From Pseudoprimorskyibacter insulae (GTDB lineage: Bacteria > Pseudomonadota > Alphaproteobacteria > Rhodobacterales > Rhodobacteraceae), in NCBI RefSeq assembly GCF_900302505.1, contig NZ_OMOJ01000001.1:620001-684000 (forward strand): a stretch of DNA of 64,000 bases. Reading direction: 5' to 3'. A program made the translations under genes and the position numbers. This document shows positions 43,008-51,374 of this stretch, in pieces. The stretch's first letter is position 1; each line of letters opens with the position of its first letter. Under the pieces are notes generated by a model that saw only the letters and a program-made list of their open reading frames with translations, was not told the DNA's origin and did not search any database.

Positions 43008-44920
43008 GTCGTGCCCTCATCGACGGACACATCGCGAATGCGATACTGAGACCTACGTTCCGACCGCAGGGCTTGGTGGCGACGCAGGGTCGCGACGCGG
43101 TCCACGAAAGCATAATACCGGCGCACTGTTTCCGGCAGGTCTCCCAGAACGTGCGCGAGGTCCTCAATGCAGTTCGGGTCGTGCTTGATTTCGATCGAGC
43201 AGTATCCGTGCCGGAAATTGTGTGACGTCATCGGTATGCCAAGACTATTGGAGGCCTCCAGCAACCAGTTGTCGAAAGTCTTGTGGACCATGCTATCAGC
43301 TTGAGAAACAAGGGACAAAAATAGGTAGGGAGATTGCTTGGCTCCCGGAAACAGTGGCCTTATCCGCTTGAGATAGAAGCTGATGATCTCCTCGGCATTC
43401 TGCCCCGGTTCCCTGCCGCATAGCGGCACGGGCGGGATGGTGGCGCCGCGATCCGTCAGGCTTTTCCCGTTCTTGAGAAGTTCATTTGGAATCAGGATCG
43501 TAAAACCCTGCCGCAGTCCTCGGTTGTCGAACATCGTCTGTTGGGCGCCCCCCAGCGAAAGCCCCAAGATGTTCGCTTTCCTGAAAGGCGCGCCCTCGAG
43601 GGCAATAGCGGCATAGGCCGCGCTTACACCGAAGACCCGCACGCGCCGCAATAGGCGTTTTGCAGTCCGCCTGAGTCTTCTCGGAAGCTCGGCCATGTTT
43701 TTGGGGTCTGATAGGTGCTGCAAGTCGAGTTTGGCAGCCTCCGCCTCGTTCAACGCTTGGAGTGCGACCTTGAAATATGTGACATGCTGCGTCTCGAAAA
43801 CCGCCATCTTGGCGGGGTCGCCAATCAGACCTCGGCACCATGCCTCGGTTTCGGCGGACATGTATTCGTTGGCTTTTCGCCCTTCCTGAAGCGTTGGCCA
43901 ATCCTTGCAGCACCGGGCAATCTTGTCTGCCGCGCTGTGGTGCCCATTGCGAAACAAGGCGAGTTTCACACAGTCGGCATAGCGGTAGATCGTGCGTGGA
44001 GAGAAAGCCGACTTCTCGCCCTTGCGATGTGCTGAAATCCAATCGATGAGGACCGCTTCGATGTTCTCGTCAGTAAACAGGCCGTTGATCGTATTGAGGT
44101 GCGTGATTTCTTGTCGCCGTGCTATCGACGAAACAAAAGCCCCCAAGGCGGCAGAGAAGACCCCAATGGCTCCCTCTGAATGTCTTTCAGCAAGAACGCT
44201 TTGTGCAACTTCCGTTTCAGCGCTGGATGGAATGGTCGTAGTGGCGACACGTATCCAGTCAGCGATCTCGCTGGACATACCCGCTGGGATGGATCGAGAT
44301 CTTCTCAGGCTGATCGTATCAAGTGCCAGAGCACGCTCGGGCAGTCGTTCGGAGAGAGTGTCATACATCCTGAGCCAATCGAGTGCATTGGCCCCCTTCA
44401 CGACCTTCGACCAATGCGCGGCCGGGACATTTTTGTGTATGGCCAGTAGCGCTGTTCCATTCAGGCCGGTCAACGAGAGATTTTGGGACCGGCAAATGTC
44501 GGCAAGGTTTCGGATGGATTTTAGCCTACCAAGTGCAAGAAGCTTGGTTTCTACCAGGCTCTCAAGGTCTGCGATGAGATGATGCCAGTCATCCCTCCTC
44601 GACTTTCGTTCGATGCGCGCGCGCAGGTCTCCAGTGAGATGCTCAATGGCACGTCGGCCATCCTCGGCATACTGCTTGTAGGTCGACTGAGACAAACCAG
44701 CTTTCGCGATGCGCTCGAGAAGTGGTGCGGATCGATTGTCAAATCTCGGCATCCAATCTCTGTAGGCAGAGACGTCTGCGATGTCCTGGCGCAGGTCATG
44801 ATGCCGGTGGCGAGCGACGAGGTCACACGCGCGCTCGAGGTTCCGGCCGTATTGCCTCACAGTGGCGTTTTCAGCTGCGAGGCACTGGTCGATGGCATCT
44901 TGTATCGTAGGGGTGATCAT
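43004..44920 (-). CDS. Tyrosine recombinase, first of an overlapping pair
   Basis: A 638-residue protein with a GGGGAG ribosome site 7 bases before ATG 44920. The catalytic set is box I EGAPFRKANILGLSLGG (Arg), box II SHNFRHGYCSIEIKHD (HxxRH complete), then AHVLGDLPETVRRYY with Asp in place of the second His and Tyr as nucleophile. The N-terminal 350 residues are helical and probably bind DNA. The pairing of a recombinase of about 630 residues with a smaller one recalls TnpA/TnpB of Tn554-type elements, though gene order differs. Palindromes lie just upstream. Confidence 0.8.
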   Translation of the reverse strand: MITPTIQDAIDQCLAAENATVRQYGRNLERACDLVARHRHHDLRQDIADVSAYRDWMPRFDNRSAPLLERIAKAGLSQSTYKQYAEDGRRAIEHLTGDLRARIERKSRRDDWHHLIADLESLVETKLLALGRLKSIRNLADICRSQNLSLTGLNGTALLAIHKNVPAAHWSKVVKGANALDWLRMYDTLSERLPERALALDTISLRRSRSIPAGMSSEIADWIRVATTTIPSSAETEVAQSVLAERHSEGAIGVFSAALGAFVSSIARRQEITHLNTINGLFTDENIEAVLIDWISAHRKGEKSAFSPRTIYRYADCVKLALFRNGHHSAADKIARCCKDWPTLQEGRKANEYMSAETEAWCRGLIGDPAKMAVFETQHVTYFKVALQALNEAEAAKLDLQHLSDPKNMAELPRRLRRTAKRLLRRVRVFGVSAAYAAIALEGAPFRKANILGLSLGGAQQTMFDNRGLRQGFTILIPNELLKNGKSLTDRGATIPPVPLCGREPGQNAEEIISFYLKRIRPLFPGAKQSPYLFLSLVSQADSMVHKTFDNWLLEASNSLGIPMTSHNFRHGYCSIEIKHDPNCIEDLAHVLGDLPETVRRYYAFVDRVATLRRHQALRSERRSQYRIRDVSVDEGTT

Positions 44921-44941
44921 CGGTGGGCTCCCCTTCCTTTG

Positions 44942-45026
44942 ATTGGCCGTTATTGGGAAGAATGGCCGTTACTGCGCATGCGGTAACGAAAGGTCGTTCG
45001 TTTTCCAGTCCCGAAAGCGAACGACC
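44942..45026. promoter_or_regulatory. Cluster of repeats between the HTH and recombinase genes
   Basis: Three elements lie in 85 bp: direct repeats TGGCCGTTATTG (44944) and TGGCCGTTACTG (44963), 19 bp apart; a near-perfect palindrome GTTACTGCGCATGCGGTAAC (44968-44987); and an inverted repeat GGTCGTTCG (44992-45000) / CGAACGACC (45018-45026). They suit protein-binding sites, perhaps for the HTH protein. Confidence 0.6.
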
Positions 45027-45040
45027 AGTCGTTAATTCGG

Positions 45041-45601
45041 TCATTGCTGCGTGCCGCCGACGCCGCCGCGCACGATTTGCTCAAAAACGTTGATTGTGGG
45101 CGGTGGGAGCGACTCGACATCACCCGCAGGAGCCAACGGCAAGCGCGCATTTTCTGTCTCGACTTGGTCGAATGCAGGGGGCGCCTTGCCCTCTGCCAAA
45201 GCCTCGATGATAGACGGTATCCACCGACGTGATCGCGGCGCGAAACCGCCTTCGCTTTCGACGGCCAACTGAACACCAACGGGATACTCCAAAGTGCCGG
45301 CCCTGATCTTCCTACGGATGGTGCTTCTCGGGAGACCTGTCTTGCTTGCGAACCATGCGCTGCACTTGAGTGGGCGTCGCAACAAAGCGCGGTCATCTTC
45401 ATGTCGAGGGATGACCCCGAGGACTTTTCGCCAGACGGCGGCCTCTGGATAGGACCCATCCAGGTCAGTCAGGTTGAAGCGCTTCGCGATCAGGGCAACG
45501 GAGTTAGGGCTGACTCCGAGCCAGGCCGCCAGTTCGGATTGATTAAAAAAGCCTTGCTTGCGCTGCTTGAAGTTTTGTCTGTCTGTTTTTCTCTTTGGCA
45601 T
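45041..45601 (-). CDS. Helix-turn-helix protein of the recombinase module
   Basis: A 186-residue protein from ATG 45601, where AAGGAG stands 6 bases upstream (another ATG at 45607 directly abuts it). After a very basic start (MPKRKTDRQNFKQRKQ) come two helix-turn-helix-like units: NQSELAAWLGVSPNSVALIA and CSAWFASKTGLPRSTIRRKI, the second followed by a wing-like AGTLEYPVG. The C-terminal half is Pro/Ala/Glu-rich and disordered. It resembles an excisionase or small terminase-like DNA-binding protein. It lies between the unknown 394-residue gene and the recombinases on the same strand. Confidence 0.65.
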   Translation of the reverse strand: MPKRKTDRQNFKQRKQGFFNQSELAAWLGVSPNSVALIAKRFNLTDLDGSYPEAAVWRKVLGVIPRHEDDRALLRRPLKCSAWFASKTGLPRSTIRRKIRAGTLEYPVGVQLAVESEGGFAPRSRRWIPSIIEALAEGKAPPAFDQVETENARLPLAPAGDVESLPPPTINVFEQIVRGGVGGTQQ

Positions 45602-45722
45602 CGTCATCTCCTTGGGCAGGAGATGGGTCGACAATCGATTGGGGAAAAACGAAGGTTCTGAGGGGGAGATGGCTTGTGGGCATGAGGCCACCGGTTTGCT
45701 TGCCCGAGACCGAATAGGGGGA

Positions 45723-46907
45723 TTACCCTTGTTGTTGGCGCTTGCGCTGGCGCTGCACGCCAGTTCCCTCAGGCGGAAAAAGATGCAGCTCATCAACGGA
45801 AACCGCACGAAGTTCGTCGATCAAGTAGCAGGCTGACAGAAACGCTCTTCGTTTCGCGCCGCTCAGAGTTGCAATCTTGCCCTTGAACCATTCGGGGGCG
45901 AGTTCGGATGGGGAAAGTTCCTCGTTGATCGCGGGAGTAGAGACTGCCGCCAAATTTCTCACGCGGGCCGAGGAGAACGCTGCATGTTGCAAGGCGAGGC
46001 TCTTCACCTCTGACCATCTTCGCTCGACCTCGGTGAGACCTTTGGGCAGGCCCACTCCGCCCAGTGATCTGAAGCGGCAACTCAGGCGACTTAGGTAGGT
46101 CCAATATGTTCCCCGTGACGGACGACGCAGGCCAAAGTCCTGCGGGTCAAGATCGGCGAGGTGTTTGTCGCGGCCGTCGGCGAAGAATGTAGCGGGCGTA
46201 GGGTTGTCCGCATCCGTGAACACACAAGCCAATCTCGCTATGCGCCATACGAATGAAAGCGCGTTTTGGTCCGTGCTTCTTGCCCCCGTCCAAAACTCCG
46301 CGAGAGCTGGAGGAAGCGGAAAGTGCCGCAAATGGTCAGTCAACTTTGGCAATTTACCAATCGTGGCCGGCGGAAGAATGCCTATTTTTTGAGCCAAGGC
46401 CTCATCCTGAAGGGCGTCGATCGCGCCCAGACCTTGTCTGAAGCTCCGGCTGTCTTGTCCGGTCAATGAAGAGTCAATCTCGAGTGCGATGAGCGAAGTG
46501 AGGTTCCTTGGCGGCGTGCCTTGAGGAACGCGGCTGCTGACGTGATACAGCCTGTTCGCGAAAGCGCGCCCGCGGCAAATACGAGCTACTCTTCGAAGTC
46601 CGTCCCAAGCATCGGTGTCGACCTGAGCTCCGGCTGACAGCAGAAGTGCATCCAGTATCAGATTGCGCCAGCTGTTGTAGCCTGCGACGTCGCTACCGAA
46701 GTGCGCTGTCGCAGACGATGGCATCGAGGTCTTGGGGAAACACTGTGCGAACGCGGTGCCTGCATTGTCGTAAACGAGCAGTGGCACGCCTTCAATTCTG
46801 GTCAATACCGAGAACGCGGCGAGATACGGTAGCGCATTCCTCGCGGGCAAATCGGTGGGGCAGATTCGACAGTCGGACAAGTGAGCATGAACGTCTGAAA
46901 GCTTCAT
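45723..46907 (-). CDS. Unknown protein at the head of the recombinase module
   Basis: A 394-residue protein with no signal peptide. It opens MKLSDVHAHLSDCRICPTDL, with a CxxC that might bind metal, and contains YWTYLSRLSCRFRSLGGVGL near residue 275. The C-terminus is basic (GVQRQRKRQQQG). No family is recognised and no recombinase catalytic set is seen. It is first in a four-gene minus-strand run (unknown, HTH, recombinase, recombinase), with 121 bp to the HTH gene. A role in target choice or in assembling the recombinases is speculative. Confidence 0.6.
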   Translation of the reverse strand: MKLSDVHAHLSDCRICPTDLPARNALPYLAAFSVLTRIEGVPLLVYDNAGTAFAQCFPKTSMPSSATAHFGSDVAGYNSWRNLILDALLLSAGAQVDTDAWDGLRRVARICRGRAFANRLYHVSSRVPQGTPPRNLTSLIALEIDSSLTGQDSRSFRQGLGAIDALQDEALAQKIGILPPATIGKLPKLTDHLRHFPLPPALAEFWTGARSTDQNALSFVWRIARLACVFTDADNPTPATFFADGRDKHLADLDPQDFGLRRPSRGTYWTYLSRLSCRFRSLGGVGLPKGLTEVERRWSEVKSLALQHAAFSSARVRNLAAVSTPAINEELSPSELAPEWFKGKIATLSGAKRRAFLSACYLIDELRAVSVDELHLFPPEGTGVQRQRKRQQQG

Positions 46908-47026
46908 GATACGAATATTGGTCGCCAGCGATCAAAGCGAAAAACATTTGTCACCCTGCGAAGGAGAACATGCTTTGGGTCGGCCCGGGAGCGCGGCGGC
47001 TTGGCGTCCTCAGGCGAGCGCTTGCA

Positions 47027-47131
47027 GGCTGGGAATATGAGACCTTGTTCCGGGATTTTGCGACTTTATTCCGGCTTTCTGCGTCCTTGCGCCGAATTGC
47101 TGCGACCTTTCCCCGGAAATGTGCGTCCGGA
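47027..47131. repeat. Five tandem 21-bp iteron-like repeats
   Basis: Units start at 47027, 47048, 47069, 47090 and 47111. Consensus YYCCGGRWTTNTGCGWCCTT plus one base; positions 3, 5, 12, 13, 15 and 17 are invariant. Two helical turns per unit implies binding on one DNA face. The rest of the 46908-47380 gap has no gene: a minus-strand frame across it only translates the repeats as heptads. Confidence 0.7.
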
Positions 47132-47380
47132 GTGGGCGCAAGGTGTTGTGATGTTTCAGGTTTTTGCGCCTCTGAATAATAGAATCTGGGAATCAAATAG
47201 AATTGGGGGCGTTCGGCGTCGCGAGCCGCCTCGAAACCGCCTGTGGATCGCAGATTGGCGATGGAGTTTGTAGCGTTTTGGCTGAGCTTGAGCTGGACCA
47301 ATATCCGATCAGAGGATGGAGCGCGACCGGGGAGACCAATGTCTCTTCGCCCAATTTGGAACTGAAAAGGAAGCCTGGCA

Positions 47381-47785
47381 ATGCTGTCAAACCATTTTTC
47401 GATGAGCCTGATTGAGACCTTCGGTGATGAGCTGAGCGTGCTGAAGATCGCCACATCTGATTTCCTTTCTGCGGCTCAGTCACGGCCCTTCAATCTGGGA
47501 GCACCCGTGACGATGAAGGGTAACTTCGTAGAAGCGTGCAATGTGATTTGTGAACTTGTCGTGCCTCGTTGGGCGTCCTGGGCCAGAATTTCCTTTTCGG
47601 CATGTCATCGTGAGGATGCTGAAGTTGAATTTGCTTGCCAGGCAACCTCGACCCTTGCTGGACGCAGCTATATCGAAGCCCTTTCTGCCGATGCGGCGAA
47701 GGTTCTGCTGCTACATGACCTGCTCGTTGGAAAGGCTGGGCGCTTGGGGCTGAAGGTTCGGGACGTGCAGGGGGGCGTGAGTTGA
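47381..47785 (+). CDS. Small hypothetical protein
   Basis: A 134-residue protein from ATG 47381 with AAGGAAG about 8 bases upstream. It has a helical N-terminal part (LIETFGDELSVLKIATSDF) and a C-terminal ALSADAAKVLLLHDLLVGKA segment. It contains four cysteines (NVICEL, SACHRE, FACQA and none near the end in pairs), so no zinc site is clear. No family is recognised. After the stop, the same frame reads on through two stop codons into a coding-like stretch of about 45 codons ending at 47926-47928 (TAG), which may be a lost tail. Confidence 0.5.
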   Translation: MLSNHFSMSLIETFGDELSVLKIATSDFLSAAQSRPFNLGAPVTMKGNFVEACNVICELVVPRWASWARISFSACHREDAEVEFACQATSTLAGRSYIEALSADAAKVLLLHDLLVGKAGRLGLKVRDVQGGVS

Positions 47786-47963
47786 AATGCATAGAGTGGC
47801 CTGCTGCCTTGGTGGATTGCCGATGAACCGACCTTTGATTTGGCGAGACTGTTGGGTATCGGACGCCTCAGTAAGGACGCGCGGGAATATCTCAGCGCTT
47901 GCATGGAGTGGCTCGCACAACAGGACGCATAGCGGGGCACTGTCCCACGGGAGGCGACGCCGG

Positions 47964-50900
47964 TCACGCCGCAGCGACATCCCTCCCGGGCAATTCGATC
48001 ACCCGCACACCGCTGATCCGCGCGCGCGCCATCTCTACCAGATGGGCGTGATGGGTGAACAGGATAGCCTGTCCGCGGCTACCCAACTCTGCCGTCAGTT
48101 CGAGGGCAGCGCCGGCGCGCTGGTCGTCGAAGCTTTCGAGGATGTCGTCCGTGACGAATGGCAAAGGTCCGGCCTCGCGCACGAAGGCCGCGTGGCCCCC
48201 GATGCGCAGCGCGAGATAGAGCTGCGCGCGCGTTCCCGTCGACATGCCGTCGGCCGGCACCGAACGTCCCTCGGAAATCCCGACAAGCCTTTCATCCTGC
48301 CCCTGCACCCAAGTGTCGAGACGGGACCATACGCCGCCGGTTAACCTGCGGAATGCAGCCTCGGTGTCAGCCAGCATCGGCCCCCGGCGGCTATCACCGA
48401 GACGCCGCAAAGCGGTCCGCGCTGCTGCCGCGCCGATCGCGCGCACTATCGCCTCGCGCGCGCCGCCGGTCAGGTCTTCCAGGATCGCGGCCCGCTCTTG
48501 ATCGGCCGCCGCCCCGCCGCCAGCCTTCAGGGCGGAGGCAAGCTCCTGCTGCGCGGCGCCGGCTTCTCGGTCCGCGGCAGCACTCGCATCTTCGGTGCGT
48601 GTCAGGTCGTCAGCGAGTCCGGCACGTCGGACCGGATCGAGGATCGCCTCTTCTTCGTCGAGCCGCACCGCATCGAGGTCCCGTCCGGTCTCGGAGATCT
48701 CTGCTTCCGCGCGTTGCCGCTCGCGACGCAGGTCGTCTCGCTCCTCGAGTCTGGAGACAAGTTGGTCGGGCGGCACGCCGTCGGGCAGCTCCTGACCGGT
48801 CAGTAATTCCGATATGCGCCTTGCCGCCAGTTCCTGCGCGGCGCGTGCGTCTTCTACCGCGGTGGCAGCGTCGTCACGCCGCTTGGTCGCGGCGGCGATC
48901 TCCGCCGCAATGCGCTCCGCTTGGGTCCGACGCTGGCGTGCTGCCCCCACCAGCAGCTCGGCGGTGGCGGCAGGCCCGACCACCTTGCGAATGCGCGATG
49001 CGACCGCCTCGAAGATTTCCAGCGCCTGCTCCATGCGCCCGATCCGGTGATCCAGTTCGCACACTTGATCCAGGGTCTTGGCAAGCTCGGCGGCCACCGG
49101 CAGGGCCTCGCGCAGGGCGACCGGCGCCATCCGCACGGCCCAGTTTCCGGCTGCCGCCTCGGCCAGAGCCGCCTTGCGCGCGGCGAGCCTCTCCCACGCA
49201 CGCTTCACCTTCCGCTCTAATCCGGCCCTCTGTTCCTCTTTGGTCTGCCAGCGCGCGAGGACCGTCCCGGCCTCGCGCAGCTCCGACAGTCGCGCCTTCG
49301 CGGCGACCCCAAGGGGCGTATCGTCCAGAGACGCACTGCTCACCTCCAGAGCCTCTCTAACCTTGAGTTGCAGTTCTGCCTTTCGCTTCCCTGCCCGCGC
49401 GAGTGTCGCGGTGGCGGCCCGCTGCCGTTCCGCCGCCTCAAGCGCGAGCGCCAGCGCTCGGCGGCGCGGCAGAAACGCTTCCGGCGGGGTGCCCAAGTCG
49501 AGCAAGAGACGCGGCGCGAACGCCGCAAGCCGGTCACTCGCGGCCTCGCTCGCTGCCCGTGCAGCCACGGCGTAACGCACGGCGGCGACCTCCTCGGCGC
49601 GGGTCGCCTCAAGCTCCTCGGACCGGCGCAACAGCAAGGCGCGCGCCTCGGCCCCCTCCGCGTGGGCTGCCGTGGCCTCGTCGTCGCTGCGCATCGCGGC
49701 CTCGAATGTCTCGGCTGTTTCCGCATCAAGGGCCGCGCGGTGCGTGGACCATGCCTGTTCCCGCGCACGCCTCCGGCGCTGGATTTCCGCGATGTCCATC
49801 GCCGCAGGGTTGGCCGCGGCGGCGGTGTGGCGCGCTTCGGCTGCCTCGCGCGCGGCAATCGCATCGGCTCGCTGCTCCTCTGCAAATGCCAGCGCATCGG
49901 CGGTTCGCGCCGCGGTCTGCACCGTCGACGAGACCTCCTCCTCGGTCGGGAGGCCCTCCGGCTCCAGATCTGTCTTCCAGCCTTCGGGAAGGCCCGCCGC
50001 CGCCAACCTGGTCGCCGAGTCGGCCTCCGCCTCTCTTTCGCGAAGCGCCTCCACGTCCGGGGCCTCGGCGCTCAGGCGTTCCCACGCCTCGGCCAGCGCC
50101 GCTTCTCCCTGTGGGGCAGGCGGCGCATCGCCCAGCCCATCCTCCGCGTCGGCCAGTGCCTCCTGCGCGCCGCGCAGATCGTGCTCCGCGTCCCTCACCT
50201 CCTGAAGCTGCGACTCCAGGAGATCCAGCGTTGCCGGAGCGAGACGCATGTCTTCCGCCGCCGCCTCCGGGCCGCCCAAGCGTGCCGCCAACGCGCCAGC
50301 CGCTGTCGCGAGCCGGTCGCGCTCCGCGTGCCGCTTTTCCAGATCCGCCTCGGCCCCCGCAACGCGCAGCAGCAACGGCTGGTCGTCGAACCGCAGCCCA
50401 TCCAGATCGTCGAGCAATGTGCCGAGATCGAGCCCTTCCGGATCGAGCATCAGCTCCTCCGACAGCAGCTTGGCCGCTTCGGCATGGTCCTCCGTGGCGC
50501 GGCGTTCTCGTTCCGCGGCCTCTCGCGCTTCCGCGGCGACGCGCACCACCTCGTGCGCGACGCCCTGCGCCATGTCAGGCCCCTTGGGATAGCCCTCCAG
50601 CGCGGTTGTCAGATCCGCGTTTCGAGCACGCAACTCCCGCCGCCGCGCCGCCGCATCCGCATAGGCGACCGCACGGCGTGCCTCGGCCACAGCGTCGCGC
50701 GCGTCCTGCGCTGCCGCCTCACGGGCTGTCACGGCGCTGTGGAGTTCGTCGAAGCGTGTCGGCGAGAGCCGCCGCTCGCGCACCTGGGTCTCCAATTCCC
50801 TCAGCCGTCGCTTGGCGGCCGGTAGCACCTGCGCGCTACCGCCTTTCTTGTAAAAGCGGTCCACCTCCTCACTGACTTCGTCCAGCGCGCGGGACAGGCC

Positions 50901-51374
50901 AGAAAGCCCGCTCGTGCCGGCATGGAGGAGACGGCCGAGATCTCCTTTCGCGGCAGCGATCTCCTCACCGCCGGCGCGCAAGACGGCATCGTCCAGCGAA
51001 AAGCGGGTGCGGTAGGCATCCCGGTCGAGGCCATGGAGCAATGCCGCAAGGCGGTGCTCGGCCACCTCGCGCCCACTGCCGTCCGTGAGGGAGCCGGTGT
51101 TGCGCGCAGTGCGTTGCAGCACGAGCGGCCCCTCCGCCGTTTCAAGCTCTGCACCGACGAGTAGATCCTTGCGCTCGAAGCGGAAGGCATATGGATGGCC
51201 CTGCCTCTGGAACCCGTAGAGCAGATCGAGCCAGGCGGCGAAGGCGGTGCTTTTGCCAGCCTCGTTGGGTCCGAAGATGACAGTGACATCGGTTGCCTCA
51301 CCCGCGGGCCCGAAATCCAGAGAAGTCCCCTCGAAGCGACCGTAGCGCGCGAGATCCAGTCGGCGCAGCCTCAT
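47964..51374 (-). CDS. YhaN-like AAA ATPase (SbcC/SMC type)
   Basis: A 1136-residue protein of the YhaN/SbcC family. The N-terminal ATPase half starts MRLRRLDLARYGRFEGTSLD with Walker A VIFGPNEAGKSTAFAAWLDL. The middle about 800 residues are very Ala/Glu/Arg-rich coiled coil. The C-terminal half has PFVTDDILESFDDQRAGAAL (Walker B) and GQAILFTHHAHLVEMA. With the YhaO-like nuclease upstream (4-base overlap) it should form an SbcCD-like DNA-end or hairpin processing complex. Gene content around it suggests a defence or island-maintenance role; that is inference. Confidence 0.82.
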   Translation of the reverse strand: MRLRRLDLARYGRFEGTSLDFGPAGEATDVTVIFGPNEAGKSTAFAAWLDLLYGFQRQGHPYAFRFERKDLLVGAELETAEGPLVLQRTARNTGSLTDGSGREVAEHRLAALLHGLDRDAYRTRFSLDDAVLRAGGEEIAAAKGDLGRLLHAGTSGLSGLSRALDEVSEEVDRFYKKGGSAQVLPAAKRRLRELETQVRERRLSPTRFDELHSAVTAREAAAQDARDAVAEARRAVAYADAAARRRELRARNADLTTALEGYPKGPDMAQGVAHEVVRVAAEAREAAERERRATEDHAEAAKLLSEELMLDPEGLDLGTLLDDLDGLRFDDQPLLLRVAGAEADLEKRHAERDRLATAAGALAARLGGPEAAAEDMRLAPATLDLLESQLQEVRDAEHDLRGAQEALADAEDGLGDAPPAPQGEAALAEAWERLSAEAPDVEALREREAEADSATRLAAAGLPEGWKTDLEPEGLPTEEEVSSTVQTAARTADALAFAEEQRADAIAAREAAEARHTAAAANPAAMDIAEIQRRRRAREQAWSTHRAALDAETAETFEAAMRSDDEATAAHAEGAEARALLLRRSEELEATRAEEVAAVRYAVAARAASEAASDRLAAFAPRLLLDLGTPPEAFLPRRRALALALEAAERQRAATATLARAGKRKAELQLKVREALEVSSASLDDTPLGVAAKARLSELREAGTVLARWQTKEEQRAGLERKVKRAWERLAARKAALAEAAAGNWAVRMAPVALREALPVAAELAKTLDQVCELDHRIGRMEQALEIFEAVASRIRKVVGPAATAELLVGAARQRRTQAERIAAEIAAATKRRDDAATAVEDARAAQELAARRISELLTGQELPDGVPPDQLVSRLEERDDLRRERQRAEAEISETGRDLDAVRLDEEEAILDPVRRAGLADDLTRTEDASAAADREAGAAQQELASALKAGGGAAADQERAAILEDLTGGAREAIVRAIGAAAARTALRRLGDSRRGPMLADTEAAFRRLTGGVWSRLDTWVQGQDERLVGISEGRSVPADGMSTGTRAQLYLALRIGGHAAFVREAGPLPFVTDDILESFDDQRAGAALELTAELGSRGQAILFTHHAHLVEMARARISGVRVIELPGRDVAAA

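Noticed and set aside
46951-47454. 167-residue minus-strand frame with heptad repeats
   Set aside because: The heptads are just the 21-bp DNA repeats in translation; no ribosome site and overlap with a better plus-strand gene start.
49368-50875. Two plus-strand frames of about 485-490 residues
   Set aside because: Antisense to the Ala/Glu/Arg-rich coiled coil of the YhaN-like gene; Arg/Pro-rich translations typical of shadows.
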